Source of the DNA: Mogibacterium sp. | GTDB taxonomy: Bacteria; Bacillota; Clostridia; Peptostreptococcales; Anaerovoracaceae | Direction of reading: 5' to 3' | DNA length: 24,034 nt | Assembly (NCBI GenBank): GCA_016775335.1 | Contig: JAEUGJ010000025.1 | Location: forward strand, 1 to 24,034 | In this document: piece after piece, positions 14,936 to 21,792 of the stretch | Position numbering within the stretch: the stretch's first letter is position 1 | Layout of the letters: the number at the start of each line of letters is the position of its first letter | Translations under genes and position numbers: made by a program | Notes under the pieces: model-generated | The model's input: only the letters and a program-made list of their open reading frames with translations | Database searches by the model: none | Told to the model about the DNA's origin: nothing

Positions 14936-16513
14936 CTAGATCAGGTTCTCCTGCTCCAAGAACGCTCTGGCCACGTCCTTCGGCTCCTTCCCCTGCACGT
15001 CCACCTGATAGTTCAGCTTCATCATCACCTCGTCGGTAAGCTTCGGCGCCAGCTCGTCCACCACCTGTTGCAGTTCCGGATATTTTTTCAGGGTATCGGA
15101 ATTGAAACACGGAACCGCATAGTACGGCGGGAACACGTGGTCTTCATCCTTCAACACCTTCAGATTGTATTTCATCAGCATTCCATCCGTTGCAAAGGCA
15201 TCGATTACGTCCACTTCCTTATTATCCAGTGCCACAAAACGCGGCGAACCGTCCATCGCCGATATCTTCTTGAACTTCAGGCTCGGATACGCCTTCTCCA
15301 GTGCGTCGATGCAGTCGTGGCGATTCTGGAATTCCAGAGTACACCCCAGGTGCAGCCGGGAGGATTTCCGCACCAGATCTTGGATGGTCTCCAGATTGTA
15401 CTTCTTGGCAATTTGCTTGCTCACCGCCAAGGTGTACGTGTTGTTGAACCCGCACTGCTGGGTCAGTGAGATATTCTTCTTTTTCATCTCCTTGACGCAG
15501 GTGTTGTACACCCCTTCCATATCGTCGGTGCCGTCATGCTTCAGCACGCTTCCGTACAGGGTGCCGGTATAATCCACGTACATATCGATATCGCCCTTCT
15601 TCAGCGCTTGGTAACACACCTGGCTTCCCCCCAGGTTTTCCTTCCGCACGCAGCTGATGTCGGTATGCGCCTCGATATAGTCGGAATAAAGATTCACCAG
15701 AATGAGCTGCTCGGTAAAATCCTTGCCGCCCACGGTAATTTCTTTTTCCCGTCCCGCAAGCCGGCTGTTCACCGCCCCGCCCACGATGATGGCGCAGATG
15801 AGAACCACCGCGGTCCCCAGAGTTAATTTCTCTCTTCTGCGTTTCCGCTTCATCTGCGTCCGGGAGAGACCGTTGCTCTTCTGCAGACTGATCGGCGTTA
15901 CCAGCTTCTCCACCAGTCCCATCAGGAAATCCACCAGCAGTGCCAGAATGCACGCCGGAATCGCTCCCGCCAGAATCTGGTAGTTATTGGTGGTTCGAAT
16001 TCCCGCAAAAACAAGATATCCCAGGCCACCGGCTCCGATAAATGCCGCCATGGTCATGAGGCCCACTGCCGTCACGGCCGAAATCCGCACGCCGACCATA
16101 ATCACCGGCAGCGCCATCGGGATCTTCACTTTGGTGAGGACCTGCCGCGGCGTCAGCCCGATTCCGTTGGCCGCTTCCACCATCAATGGATCGATTCCGG
16201 AAATTCCGGTATAGGTGTTCTTCACGATTGGCAGCAGCGAGTAGATGATGACCATCACGATGGCCGGCAGCACGCCGATGCCCAGCAGCGGAATTGCCAG
16301 GCCCAGAAGCGCCATGCTTGGAATGGCCTGCACCACGTTGGCCAGACCCAGTATCGGCTTATCCAGCTTCCGCACGTAGCTGATCAGGATGCCCAACGGC
16401 ACGCCAATCAGAATGGCGATACACACCGCAATTGCGGTCATTTCGATATGCTCTAGCGTTAGCTTCCATATCTGCGACGCGTTGGCCGCAAAATATTCGA
16501 ACATCTTAATCAT
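14936..16513 (-). CDS. ABC transporter permease fused to substrate-binding protein (OpuCBC/EgtU type)
   Basis: The 525-aa protein joins two parts. Residues 1-210 are an OpuCB/ProW-type permease with about six helices and an EAA loop (EAANGIGLTPRQVL, 113-126). After a basic linker and a further helix (about 230-248), residues 258-525 form an OpuCC-type binding domain. That domain has GGKDFTEQ, YVDYTGT, NNTYTLAV, TLEF-x-NRHD, DAFATDG and FPPYYAVP. The family imports glycine betaine, choline, carnitine or ergothioneine; the same two-gene architecture is found in pneumococcal EgtUV. The FTEQ and FPPYYA blocks also occur in compatible-solute binders, so the substrate is undecided. Its start overlaps the ATPase gene stop by 8 bp. 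Confidence 0.92.
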   Translation of the reverse strand: MIKMFEYFAANASQIWKLTLEHIEMTAIAVCIAILIGVPLGILISYVRKLDKPILGLANVVQAIPSMALLGLAIPLLGIGVLPAIVMVIIYSLLPIVKNTYTGISGIDPLMVEAANGIGLTPRQVLTKVKIPMALPVIMVGVRISAVTAVGLMTMAAFIGAGGLGYLVFAGIRTTNNYQILAGAIPACILALLVDFLMGLVEKLVTPISLQKSNGLSRTQMKRKRRREKLTLGTAVVLICAIIVGGAVNSRLAGREKEITVGGKDFTEQLILVNLYSDYIEAHTDISCVRKENLGGSQVCYQALKKGDIDMYVDYTGTLYGSVLKHDGTDDMEGVYNTCVKEMKKKNISLTQQCGFNNTYTLAVSKQIAKKYNLETIQDLVRKSSRLHLGCTLEFQNRHDCIDALEKAYPSLKFKKISAMDGSPRFVALDNKEVDVIDAFATDGMLMKYNLKVLKDEDHVFPPYYAVPCFNSDTLKKYPELQQVVDELAPKLTDEVMMKLNYQVDVQGKEPKDVARAFLEQENLI

Positions 16514-17648
16514 TGCCCGACACCTCCTCCGTCATATCTTCCAGATACTGGCGGCTCAGCGTCGAAACCAGGTTACTGTTGGTCAACAGACCCACCAGCC
16601 TGCCCAGATCGTCCACCACCGGCACGTTGTTCGCATCCGTCTGATCGATCATCTTCAGCACATCCAGAATGCTGTCTTCCGGATGGGCCGTGCATTTCGG
16701 CGGCAGCATAATCTCTCCCGCCGGCTTCTTCGGCCGGTGATTGGCGTACAGGGATTTCCGGTTCACGATGCCTAGCAACTGTCCTTCCTTGCCGGTCACC
16801 AACAGCGTATCCACGTGCCGCATCGTCAGCTTGGTGATGCATCGCTCCGCGGAAAGGGAGGCATCGCAGGTTACCGGATGGCGAATCATAAAATCCTCCA
16901 CCCGAATGTATTTCGGTGCTCCCCAGATTCGGTTCGCTCCCACGAAGCTTGCCACAAAATCATCCGCCGGACGCCGCAGAATTTCTTCCGGCGTATCGTA
17001 TTGCAGAATGTGGCCGTCCTTCATGATGCAGATTCGGTCCGCGATTTTGATTGCCTCGTCCATATCGTGAGTGACGAAAATCATGGTCTTTCCCATCTTT
17101 CGATGAAGATCTGCCAGTTCATCCTGCAAAGAACTTCTGGTCAGCGGATCCAGCGCGGAAAATGGTTCATCCAGGAGCACGTAATCCGGGTCGTTAGCCA
17201 GGGCTCGGATTACGCCGATTCGCTGCTGCTGCCCGCCGGACAGCTCGCTGGGATATCGGTCCAGGAATTTCTCCGCGTCCATATCTACCATTTCCATCAA
17301 CCGTTCCGTGTTCTTTAAAATCTGATACTCATCCTTACCTTCCAGTTTCTCGATGATTTCGATGTTCTGGCGGATGGTCATATGGGGAAACAAGCCGCCC
17401 TGCTGAATCACGTATCCCATGTTCCGGCGCAGCTTCACCTTATCGATGGATTCGATATCCTCTCCATCGATAAGAATCCGGCCGCTGCTGGCGGTAATCA
17501 GCCGGTTAATCATCTTCAGAGTGGTCGTCTTTCCGCATCCGCTGGGACCGATCAGCACCGTCAGCTCCCCGTCCCGAAAATCCATGGAAATCCCGTCCAG
17601 GACCACATTGTTCTTAAACGCTTTCGTTACATCTATCAGTTGAATCAT
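16506..17648 (-). CDS. ABC transporter ATP-binding protein with CBS domains (OpuCA/EgtV type)
   Basis: The 380-aa protein has Walker A GPSGCGKTT (34-42), signature LSGGQQQR (136-143), Walker B YVLLDEP with D-loop SALD, and the switch His in FVTHD. Two CBS domains (about 253-305 and 311-367) follow. CBS domains in this family sense ionic strength or nucleotides and gate uptake. The start at 17648 was chosen over GTG/ATG codons 10 residues upstream because AAGGAG lies 8-10 nt before it and MIQLIDVTKAF is where homologues begin. It is the first gene of a two-gene operon with the fused permease/binding protein. No clear promoter was identified in 17650-17830. Confidence 0.95.
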   Translation of the reverse strand: MIQLIDVTKAFKNNVVLDGISMDFRDGELTVLIGPSGCGKTTTLKMINRLITASSGRILIDGEDIESIDKVKLRRNMGYVIQQGGLFPHMTIRQNIEIIEKLEGKDEYQILKNTERLMEMVDMDAEKFLDRYPSELSGGQQQRIGVIRALANDPDYVLLDEPFSALDPLTRSSLQDELADLHRKMGKTMIFVTHDMDEAIKIADRICIMKDGHILQYDTPEEILRRPADDFVASFVGANRIWGAPKYIRVEDFMIRHPVTCDASLSAERCITKLTMRHVDTLLVTGKEGQLLGIVNRKSLYANHRPKKPAGEIMLPPKCTAHPEDSILDVLKMIDQTDANNVPVVDDLGRLVGLLTNSNLVSTLSRQYLEDMTEEVSGND

Positions 17649-17836
17649 ACTCTCATCTCCTTGTCGGGTGCAGTACACCGGCTAAAGCAATGACGTAATT
17701 AGACTCCCAAGCTTTTACAAAAACACTGTCATGTATTTTTATTCATACATTCTATCGAAGCTTCTTGTACGTTTTGTGAAACAAAATTGTTTTTTATGTT
17801 GCCCCGTGCAAAGAATCCATCACAAGAACGGCACGT

Positions 17837-17882
17837 AAAAAGAGGCACCTCCGGCCGCGTGGGACCGAAGACACCTCTTTTT
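17837..17882 (-). terminator. Terminator of the HD-domain gene
   Basis: An 18-bp stem (17882-17865 with 17854-17837, several G-U pairs) starts in an A-run and ends in a U-run. It begins 19 bp after the HD gene stop codon. Confidence 0.85.
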
Positions 17883-17900
17883 TACAATTATCAAAAGCTA

Positions 17901-18557
17901 TTAAAGAACTTTGCGGCCGTTTACCGTCAGTTTAAACGTGGTTCCCAGAACCTCTGCGGATTTGCGGCAAAGCATCATGCGTTCCAGGAAGATTTCGAAG
18001 TAATCGAACATGGAGCAGATGTTCTCGTCAATCTGCAGATTGAGCGCGATGACGGATTTGTCCTTGGCAATCTTCAGCTTCGATTCCGTCACGGCATAAT
18101 TGACGCGGTCGTGGATATCGAAGGTGGACTTATCCTTCTGGCGCACTCGGCTCCGCCGCACGTCGGTTTTGTCGGCGATGATGAGCGCCGCCGATATCAC
18201 GTCCTCCGGATCCCCCGTGGATTCATCATGGTTGCCGATGGCGGAAATTACGGTGACCCGGTCTTCAATGGACATGTCCGTGTCCTTCAGCAGGTCGTTG
18301 GCCAGAAGTGCCCCGTACTCCGCATGATGGGTCCGGTTAATCGCATTCCCGATGTCGTGCATGTACCCGGCGATTTTCGCCAGCTCGATTTCCTGCTGGG
18401 AGTAGCCGAACCGCTCCAGGATTTTTCCTGCCTGCTGAGCTACCTGCACGCAGTGGGCCTGAGAGTGATCCGTAAAACCCAGCTGTCCCAGGTTGGCGTT
18501 TCCCTTCTCCAAATATACGTTGATTTCCTTGTTCTTCCTGATGTCCTTATATTTCAA
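17901..18557 (-). CDS. HD-domain metal-dependent phosphohydrolase
   Basis: The protein of about 218 aa shows the HD-superfamily metal set: His31 (FTDHSQAH), His67-Asp68 (GYMHDIGN), His78/79, His110 (GNHDES) and Asp129 (IIADKTDV). The family hydrolyses phosphate bonds, often in nucleotides; the substrate here is unknown. A TTG at 18557 is the probable start. AAAGGAG lies 9 nt upstream and the conserved protein begins there (LKYKDIRKNKEI). The frame can be extended upstream to 18656, but that extension is low-complexity and contains a 14-bp tandem duplication that would break a reading frame. It is a single-gene unit closed by the terminator at 17837-17882. Confidence 0.85.
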   Translation of the reverse strand: MKYKDIRKNKEINVYLEKGNANLGQLGFTDHSQAHCVQVAQQAGKILERFGYSQQEIELAKIAGYMHDIGNAINRTHHAEYGALLANDLLKDTDMSIEDRVTVISAIGNHDESTGDPEDVISAALIIADKTDVRRSRVRQKDKSTFDIHDRVNYAVTESKLKIAKDKSVIALNLQIDENICSMFDYFEIFLERMMLCRKSAEVLGTTFKLTVNGRKVL

Positions 18558-18624
18558 ATGCGTTTGCTCCTTTTCATAATCTGCGGAGCCGTTCCGATGG
18601 CTTATTTCCGAGGTGCTTGCCTCC

Positions 18625-18652
18625 GGTGGATTGCTTCCGGTGGATTGCTTCC
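18625..18652. repeat. 14-bp tandem duplication upstream of the HD gene
   Basis: GGTGGATTGCTTCC occurs twice head to tail (18625-18638 and 18639-18652). A unit of 14 bp is not a multiple of three, which supports the view that this region is untranslated leader and that the HD gene starts at the TTG downstream. Confidence 0.85.
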
Positions 18653-18657
18653 GCACA

Positions 18658-18720
18658 ATTATAGTAGCATTCCCAGAGCTTCCGTGCTATCCGATTTGGT
18701 TAATGTTTATATCAAATCGG
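18658..18720 (-). promoter_or_regulatory. Possible promoter and operator of the HD gene
   Basis: A perfect TATAAT lies at 18663-18658, about 100 bp before the TTG start, but no good -35 box is seen 16-18 bp upstream. Immediately upstream is a perfect 8-bp inverted repeat, CCGATTTG (18691-18698) and CAAATCGG (18713-18720). Its position would suit an activator site that compensates for a weak -35; this is inference. Confidence 0.35.
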
Positions 18721-18818
18721 TGTAAAACTGTGAAGATCCAAAATAAGGTTATCGGGGCGAAACCGAACGGGTTAGGGAGAAACTGAACAGGTGATTAGAG
18801 TCGTGCTCGGGCCTGTTT

Positions 18819-19090
18819 GTGAAGTTGGTGTGAAACGTTGTGCATATTGGCCTTTTAACCTTCCTTTTGCACAACAATTTGAAGTGAACCGATGAGGAAA
18901 CTTGCTATAGAGGATTTTTCAAGCGAATTTACGAACTGATTTCGCTGGCTTTTTGATGAATTCTAGTGCGAAGAGAGTCGCAACGGGCGCTTTTCTCTAA
19001 TATTCCGCAAAGATTTGCCTGCAGCGGGAAAATGTTGTGCAAAAGAGGCCTTATTGGGCGGAAATGCATAACACTTCACACCAACTTCAC
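18819..19090. repeat. 272-bp inverted-repeat element (MITE-like or structured RNA)
   Basis: The outer 16 bp (GTGAAGTTGGTGTGAA at 18819-18834) is repeated perfectly in inverse at 19075-19090. A further 13 bp (CTTTTGCACAACA at 18864-18876) is repeated perfectly in inverse at 19033-19045. The 29-bp stretches between these blocks have equal length in both arms and match at about 15 of 29 positions. The arms therefore align without gaps over 58 bp with about 44 identities. The centre (about 156 bp) has small hairpins and no credible gene. The layout fits a non-autonomous transposable element or a long imperfect RNA hairpin. No target-site duplication was recognised. Confidence 0.7.
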
Positions 19091-19214
19091 AATAAACATG
19101 CCAGACAAGCAGGGCCGGGCATGCCTGGCGCTATCTATTCTGCTATAAGGTGATGCACGGCAGTCTCCCATCGGTCTCCGTGCTTCACTTCCCTCCATCA
19201 TAATTTCTGCAAGG
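19091..19214. other. Intergenic sequence, no gene
   Basis: Nothing coding is recognised. It contains a 16-bp near-palindrome (19114-19129) and a short GCACGG/CCGTGC inverted pair (19155-19160 and 19178-19183), both of unknown meaning. Together with its surroundings it belongs to the 850-bp gap between the HD gene and the toxin gene. Confidence 0.4.
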
Positions 19215-19261
19215 AAAAAATTGACGACGAACGCTTCATCCTCCCACGTTCGTCGTCAATT
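19215..19261 (-). terminator. Terminator downstream of the toxin-antitoxin pair
   Basis: A perfect 15-bp inverted repeat (AATTGACGACGAACG at 19219-19233 and its complement at 19247-19261) gives, on the minus strand, a stem followed by TTTTTT. It lies 147 bp after the toxin stop codon. The plus strand lacks a U-run, so the orientation is toward the toxin gene transcript. Confidence 0.75.
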
Positions 19262-19313
19262 CTAATAATCTTCTCCTATCATCTGCTCTAATCTGCTTTC
19301 ATTGCCATCAAAA

Positions 19314-19366
19314 ATTGACGGCGGATTGACGGCGGGCCCTCCTTTTGGGGTAGTCTGTCGTCAATC
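19314..19366. repeat. Tandem ATTGACGGCGG repeat with inverted partner
   Basis: ATTGACGGCGG occurs twice in tandem (19314-19324, 19325-19335). GATTGACG (19324-19331) is perfectly inverted as CGTCAATC at 19359-19366. The same TTGACG core forms the arms of the hairpin at 19219-19261, so the region carries a small family of related repeats. Confidence 0.7.
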
Positions 19367-19407
19367 TAGTGTTTTCTTAATCTTTTACACAAGAACTCCA
19401 CCATGGT

Positions 19408-19737
19408 TTATCTATTTTTATTTATAACTTCTTCGATATCACGACTTCTGTAGAATACTCGAGCTACTGTAACTGCCTTCTTCTTTTCATCCACAAGATA
19501 ATACACAATGAAGTTGTCCACCGGAAACTGATGCATTTTCATCGAATGCCAGGGTTCCCATTCAACTAGCGCATATCGAGTCGGCATGAAATACAAGGAA
19601 CGAACACCGTTTCGTATTCGTCTCAGTTGAGCTGTAGCAGTTTCCAGAACAAGGAGTTCATTCGCAATATACGAATAGATTTCGCGCAAATCGCCAAGTG
19701 CATCTGCAGAATAGCCGATATCATAGAGATCCGTCAT
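19408..19737 (-). CDS. RelE/ParE-family toxin
   Basis: The 109-aa protein has the ParE/RelE fold pattern: an N-terminal SADALGDLREIYSYI helix, central strands (RYALVEWEPW, NFIVYYLVDE) and a C-terminal VARVFYRSRDIEEV strand. Toxins of this superfamily act on gyrase (ParE) or cleave mRNA on the ribosome (RelE); the sequence alone does not decide between them. The ATG overlaps the antitoxin stop by four bases (ATGA), the usual type II arrangement. Length is normal and the gene looks intact. Confidence 0.88.
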   Translation of the reverse strand: MTDLYDIGYSADALGDLREIYSYIANELLVLETATAQLRRIRNGVRSLYFMPTRYALVEWEPWHSMKMHQFPVDNFIVYYLVDEKKKAVTVARVFYRSRDIEEVINKNR

Positions 19738-20039
19738 ATGCCAAATTCCTTTGCAAGAACTGCATCAACCTCATCTGCAGAAAATACATTTCCTTCTTTA
19801 ATGGAATCAACTCCCTTCCGGAGTTCTGCATTAAGCTCTTCTCTGGTCATTGCACCAACAGCGAACGGCTTTGAAGAAGGAAGCTTCAAAGCAAACGGTA
19901 TACCTTGTTTCAGCACAATCTGACTATAAAGCATCTGAATTGCACTGGATGGAGAAATGCCTAGCTGGGAGAGAATGTTCTCCGCATTATTCTTGAGATT
20001 AGTATCTATTCTTGCATAAACAGCGGATGTATTTGCCAT
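19734..20039 (-). CDS. RelB/DinJ-family antitoxin
   Basis: The antitoxin is 101 aa when started at the ATG at 20039, which has AAAGGAGG about 7 nt upstream; an upstream in-frame start at 20093 would lie inside the promoter and is rejected. The N terminus (TSAVYARIDTNLKNNAENILSQLGISPSSAIQMLY) is the ribbon-helix-helix DNA-binding domain of RelB/DinJ. The C-terminal part, with TREELNAELRKGVDSIKEG, wraps the toxin. It should repress its own promoter through the palindrome at 20075-20092. Confidence 0.92.
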   Translation of the reverse strand: MANTSAVYARIDTNLKNNAENILSQLGISPSSAIQMLYSQIVLKQGIPFALKLPSSKPFAVGAMTREELNAELRKGVDSIKEGNVFSADEVDAVLAKEFGI

Positions 20040-20060
20040 AATATCGCCTCCTTTTGCTTT

Positions 20061-20092
20061 ATTATATTTCCTTTTGCTTGCATTTGCAAGCA
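20061..20092 (-). promoter_or_regulatory. Autoregulated promoter and palindromic operator of the toxin-antitoxin pair
   Basis: TTGCAA (20089-20084), a 17-bp spacer and a perfect TATAAT (20066-20061) form the promoter. The -35 box lies inside an 18-bp palindrome, TGCTTGCA-TT-TGCAAGCA (20075-20092), the expected binding site for a ribbon-helix-helix antitoxin dimer. AAGCAAAAGGA is also repeated directly on either side of the -10 box. Confidence 0.82.
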
Positions 20093-20134
20093 TTTAAATA
20101 CATTCTTTATGGTAAAACTTTGAATTTACATACG

Positions 20135-20161
20135 AAAAAAGACACCTCCGAAGAGATGCCT
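20135..20161 (-). terminator. Terminator of the ADP-ribosylglycohydrolase/lipoprotein operon
   Basis: A 9-bp stem (20161-20153 with 20148-20140) capped by UUCG is followed by a run of six U (20140-20135), 30 bp after the lipoprotein stop codon. Confidence 0.88.
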
Positions 20162-20191
20162 TTCCTGTTCCATGAATCTCCGACTCATCCC

Positions 20192-20893
20192 TTATTCCAG
20201 TTTGATAAGCGCGTCAACAATACGATTCTCCAGTTTTTTCTGATCCGAAGCCGAAAGCTCGTCAGATGTTCTGATCACAAGTGTTCCTACCACTCTGTGA
20301 GAGCCCGGCGAAAGCATGCCCGCTCCATCAAATCCGGAAAGATACGCATCTCGTGCTTCTGCATCCTTAGCACTATGGAATGCCTCGATTACTGCGCCGC
20401 CTTCCGTGCCGGCTTCTACCGGAGATTCTCCCTCACCATAGTCTTCAATCAGGGATGATTTCATCGCCACATATGCGTAATACCCGCCTTTCTTATTCAT
20501 GAGTGTATTCGCATCTGTTTTTTCTGTAGCCGCTTCCACCGCTGTAACACTTTTGACGGTCTTCGCTCTCTCAACCAGGAATTTTTCTTTCGGCTCGGTT
20601 ACCTGTTTTTGCTGCTTCACGCTGTCTTGATAGGCTTTGATTGCGTTATCTATATCCTTCTTTACTTTCTTATACGCATCGTCATCCTCTGCCTCTTCGC
20701 TGGTTTTCACCGCCTTTTCAAGCGTCGTTTCCGTTTCCGCATCAAATGGCTCTGCATCTTTCTCCAGCAATTCGTTTGCCGTATCCACACTCTCATCCAT
20801 CGCCTTTTTGGCCTCAGAGGCGCATCCCGTAAAGGATATCACCACCATCAAACACAGCAGTAAAACCAAGTTTCTCAATGCAAACTTTTTCAT
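20192..20893 (-). CDS. Predicted lipoprotein of unknown function
   Basis: The 233-aa protein has a type II signal peptide (MKKFALRN, then a hydrophobic core LVLLLCLMVVISF) and a lipobox ending at Cys24 (FTGC). It should be anchored to the outer face of the membrane. Residues 25-110 are acidic, Ala/Glu/Lys-rich and probably coiled-coil. The C-terminal 110 residues are globular and include GGYYAYVAMKSSLIEDYGEG and GTLVIRTSDELSASDQKKLE. No family is recognised. Its ATG overlaps the stop of the ADP-ribosylglycohydrolase gene by four bases, so the two are made from one message although one product is cytoplasmic and the other exported. Confidence 0.82.
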   Translation of the reverse strand: MKKFALRNLVLLLCLMVVISFTGCASEAKKAMDESVDTANELLEKDAEPFDAETETTLEKAVKTSEEAEDDDAYKKVKKDIDNAIKAYQDSVKQQKQVTEPKEKFLVERAKTVKSVTAVEAATEKTDANTLMNKKGGYYAYVAMKSSLIEDYGEGESPVEAGTEGGAVIEAFHSAKDAEARDAYLSGFDGAGMLSPGSHRVVGTLVIRTSDELSASDQKKLENRIVDALIKLE

Positions 20894-21696
20894 CTTCTAT
20901 CACCCCTTCGTTCATCAAATTGATCCAGAACCCTGAGCATATCTTTCGGCAGCCGCTTCCGGCATTCACCTCTCATATTATCCGGGAGGCCGTAGAATGC
21001 TTCCCCAATGCTCGCGGCAATACAGGTTAAGGTATCGCAGTCACCACCCAGAGACACCGCCGTCCGGACTACATCCTCAAAATCCGCCCCTTCCATGAAA
21101 GCCGTCAATGCTTCCGGCACCGTTTCCTGACATGATTCGATGTGATGATATCCCGGTCTGATTTCGTCGCAGGTTCTGGAAAGATCATAATCAAATTCCT
21201 GAATGATATATTTCTTTATCTCCTCCTTGGAAGCCCCGTTTCGCGCCATAAAAACAGCCGACGCCACCGCTTCCGCACCCTTTATGCCTTCCGGATGATT
21301 ATGAGTAACTTCTGCGGTCAGCCTTGCATATCTTCGGGTCTCTTCCAGACTGTTATACAACCAGCCCACCGATGAGACCCGCATTGCCGATCCATTCCCC
21401 CAACTGCCGTACGGCTTCGGGTTTTTCTTGCTCAGCCAAAAGAAGAATCTCTGTCCATAACCGGCCCGAGGATACTTCCTTCCCCATTTCTGCATAGACT
21501 GAATGACTGCCGTTCTCACATCATCATCCTCGGCATCATTTGAAATGCGCATCAGCGCATCCGCCACCGCAATCGTCATTACGGAATCATCCGTGAAACA
21601 CACCCGGTCATTGAACATCTCGAAATCTTTTGTTTTATTCCCCCTGTCAAACTCATAGGGTGCACCGATCATATCTCCTAGAATTGCTCCATACAT
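20890..21696 (-). CDS. ADP-ribosylglycohydrolase (DraG/ARH family)
   Basis: The 268-aa enzyme removes ADP-ribose from modified proteins or nucleic acids, or acts on free ADP-ribosyl compounds. The di-metal site is visible: TDDS (35-38) near the N terminus and GGDCDT near the C terminus, with GNGSAMR and THNHPEG between, all family hallmarks. The ATG at 21696 has AGGAGG 9 nt upstream and begins MYGAILGDMIGAPYE, the usual DraG start; an in-frame extension to 21783 runs through a terminator and is rejected. It is followed by the lipoprotein gene (4-bp overlap) and preceded by a macro-domain gene, a second enzyme type of ADP-ribose metabolism. Confidence 0.94.
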   Translation of the reverse strand: MYGAILGDMIGAPYEFDRGNKTKDFEMFNDRVCFTDDSVMTIAVADALMRISNDAEDDDVRTAVIQSMQKWGRKYPRAGYGQRFFFWLSKKNPKPYGSWGNGSAMRVSSVGWLYNSLEETRRYARLTAEVTHNHPEGIKGAEAVASAVFMARNGASKEEIKKYIIQEFDYDLSRTCDEIRPGYHHIESCQETVPEALTAFMEGADFEDVVRTAVSLGGDCDTLTCIAASIGEAFYGLPDNMRGECRKRLPKDMLRVLDQFDERRGDRR

Positions 21697-21730
21697 ATAT
21701 TGAATCCTCCTTCGCATTCTTGATGATGCC

Positions 21731-21739
21731 AGTATATCA
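21731..21739 (-). promoter_or_regulatory. Possible extended -10 promoter of the ADP-ribosylglycohydrolase operon
   Basis: TGATATACT on the minus strand matches an extended -10 element (TGn then TATACT). It lies in the only 50 bp between the upstream terminator and the gene start, and no -35 box is visible. The support is modest. Confidence 0.35.
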
Positions 21740-21746
21740 AAATACG

Positions 21747-21786
21747 AAAAAGGAGTGGTCGTCTGCCATGCGACAAATTCCACTCC
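21747..21786 (-). terminator. Terminator of the macro-domain gene
   Basis: GGAGTGG (minus strand, from 21786) pairs with CCACTCC ending at 21752 and is followed by five U (21751-21747). An inner GTCG/CGAC pairing can shorten the loop. It starts just after the macro-gene stop codon and separates it from the ADP-ribosylglycohydrolase. Confidence 0.75.
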
Positions 21787-21792
21787 CCAGGA

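Noticed and set aside
17650..17830. Promoter for the CBS-ATPase/permease operon
   Set aside because: Several weak -10-like hexamers are present, but none has a -35 box at 16-18 bp, so no site is claimed.
18966..19148. 60-codon plus-strand frame within and beyond the inverted-repeat element
   Set aside because: It crosses the inverted arm, lacks a ribosome binding site and shows no domain.
19219..19261. Perfect hairpin considered as an integron attC site or a CRISPR-like repeat
   Set aside because: There are no repeated unit-spacer units and no integrase or cas gene; the minus-strand U-run makes it a terminator.
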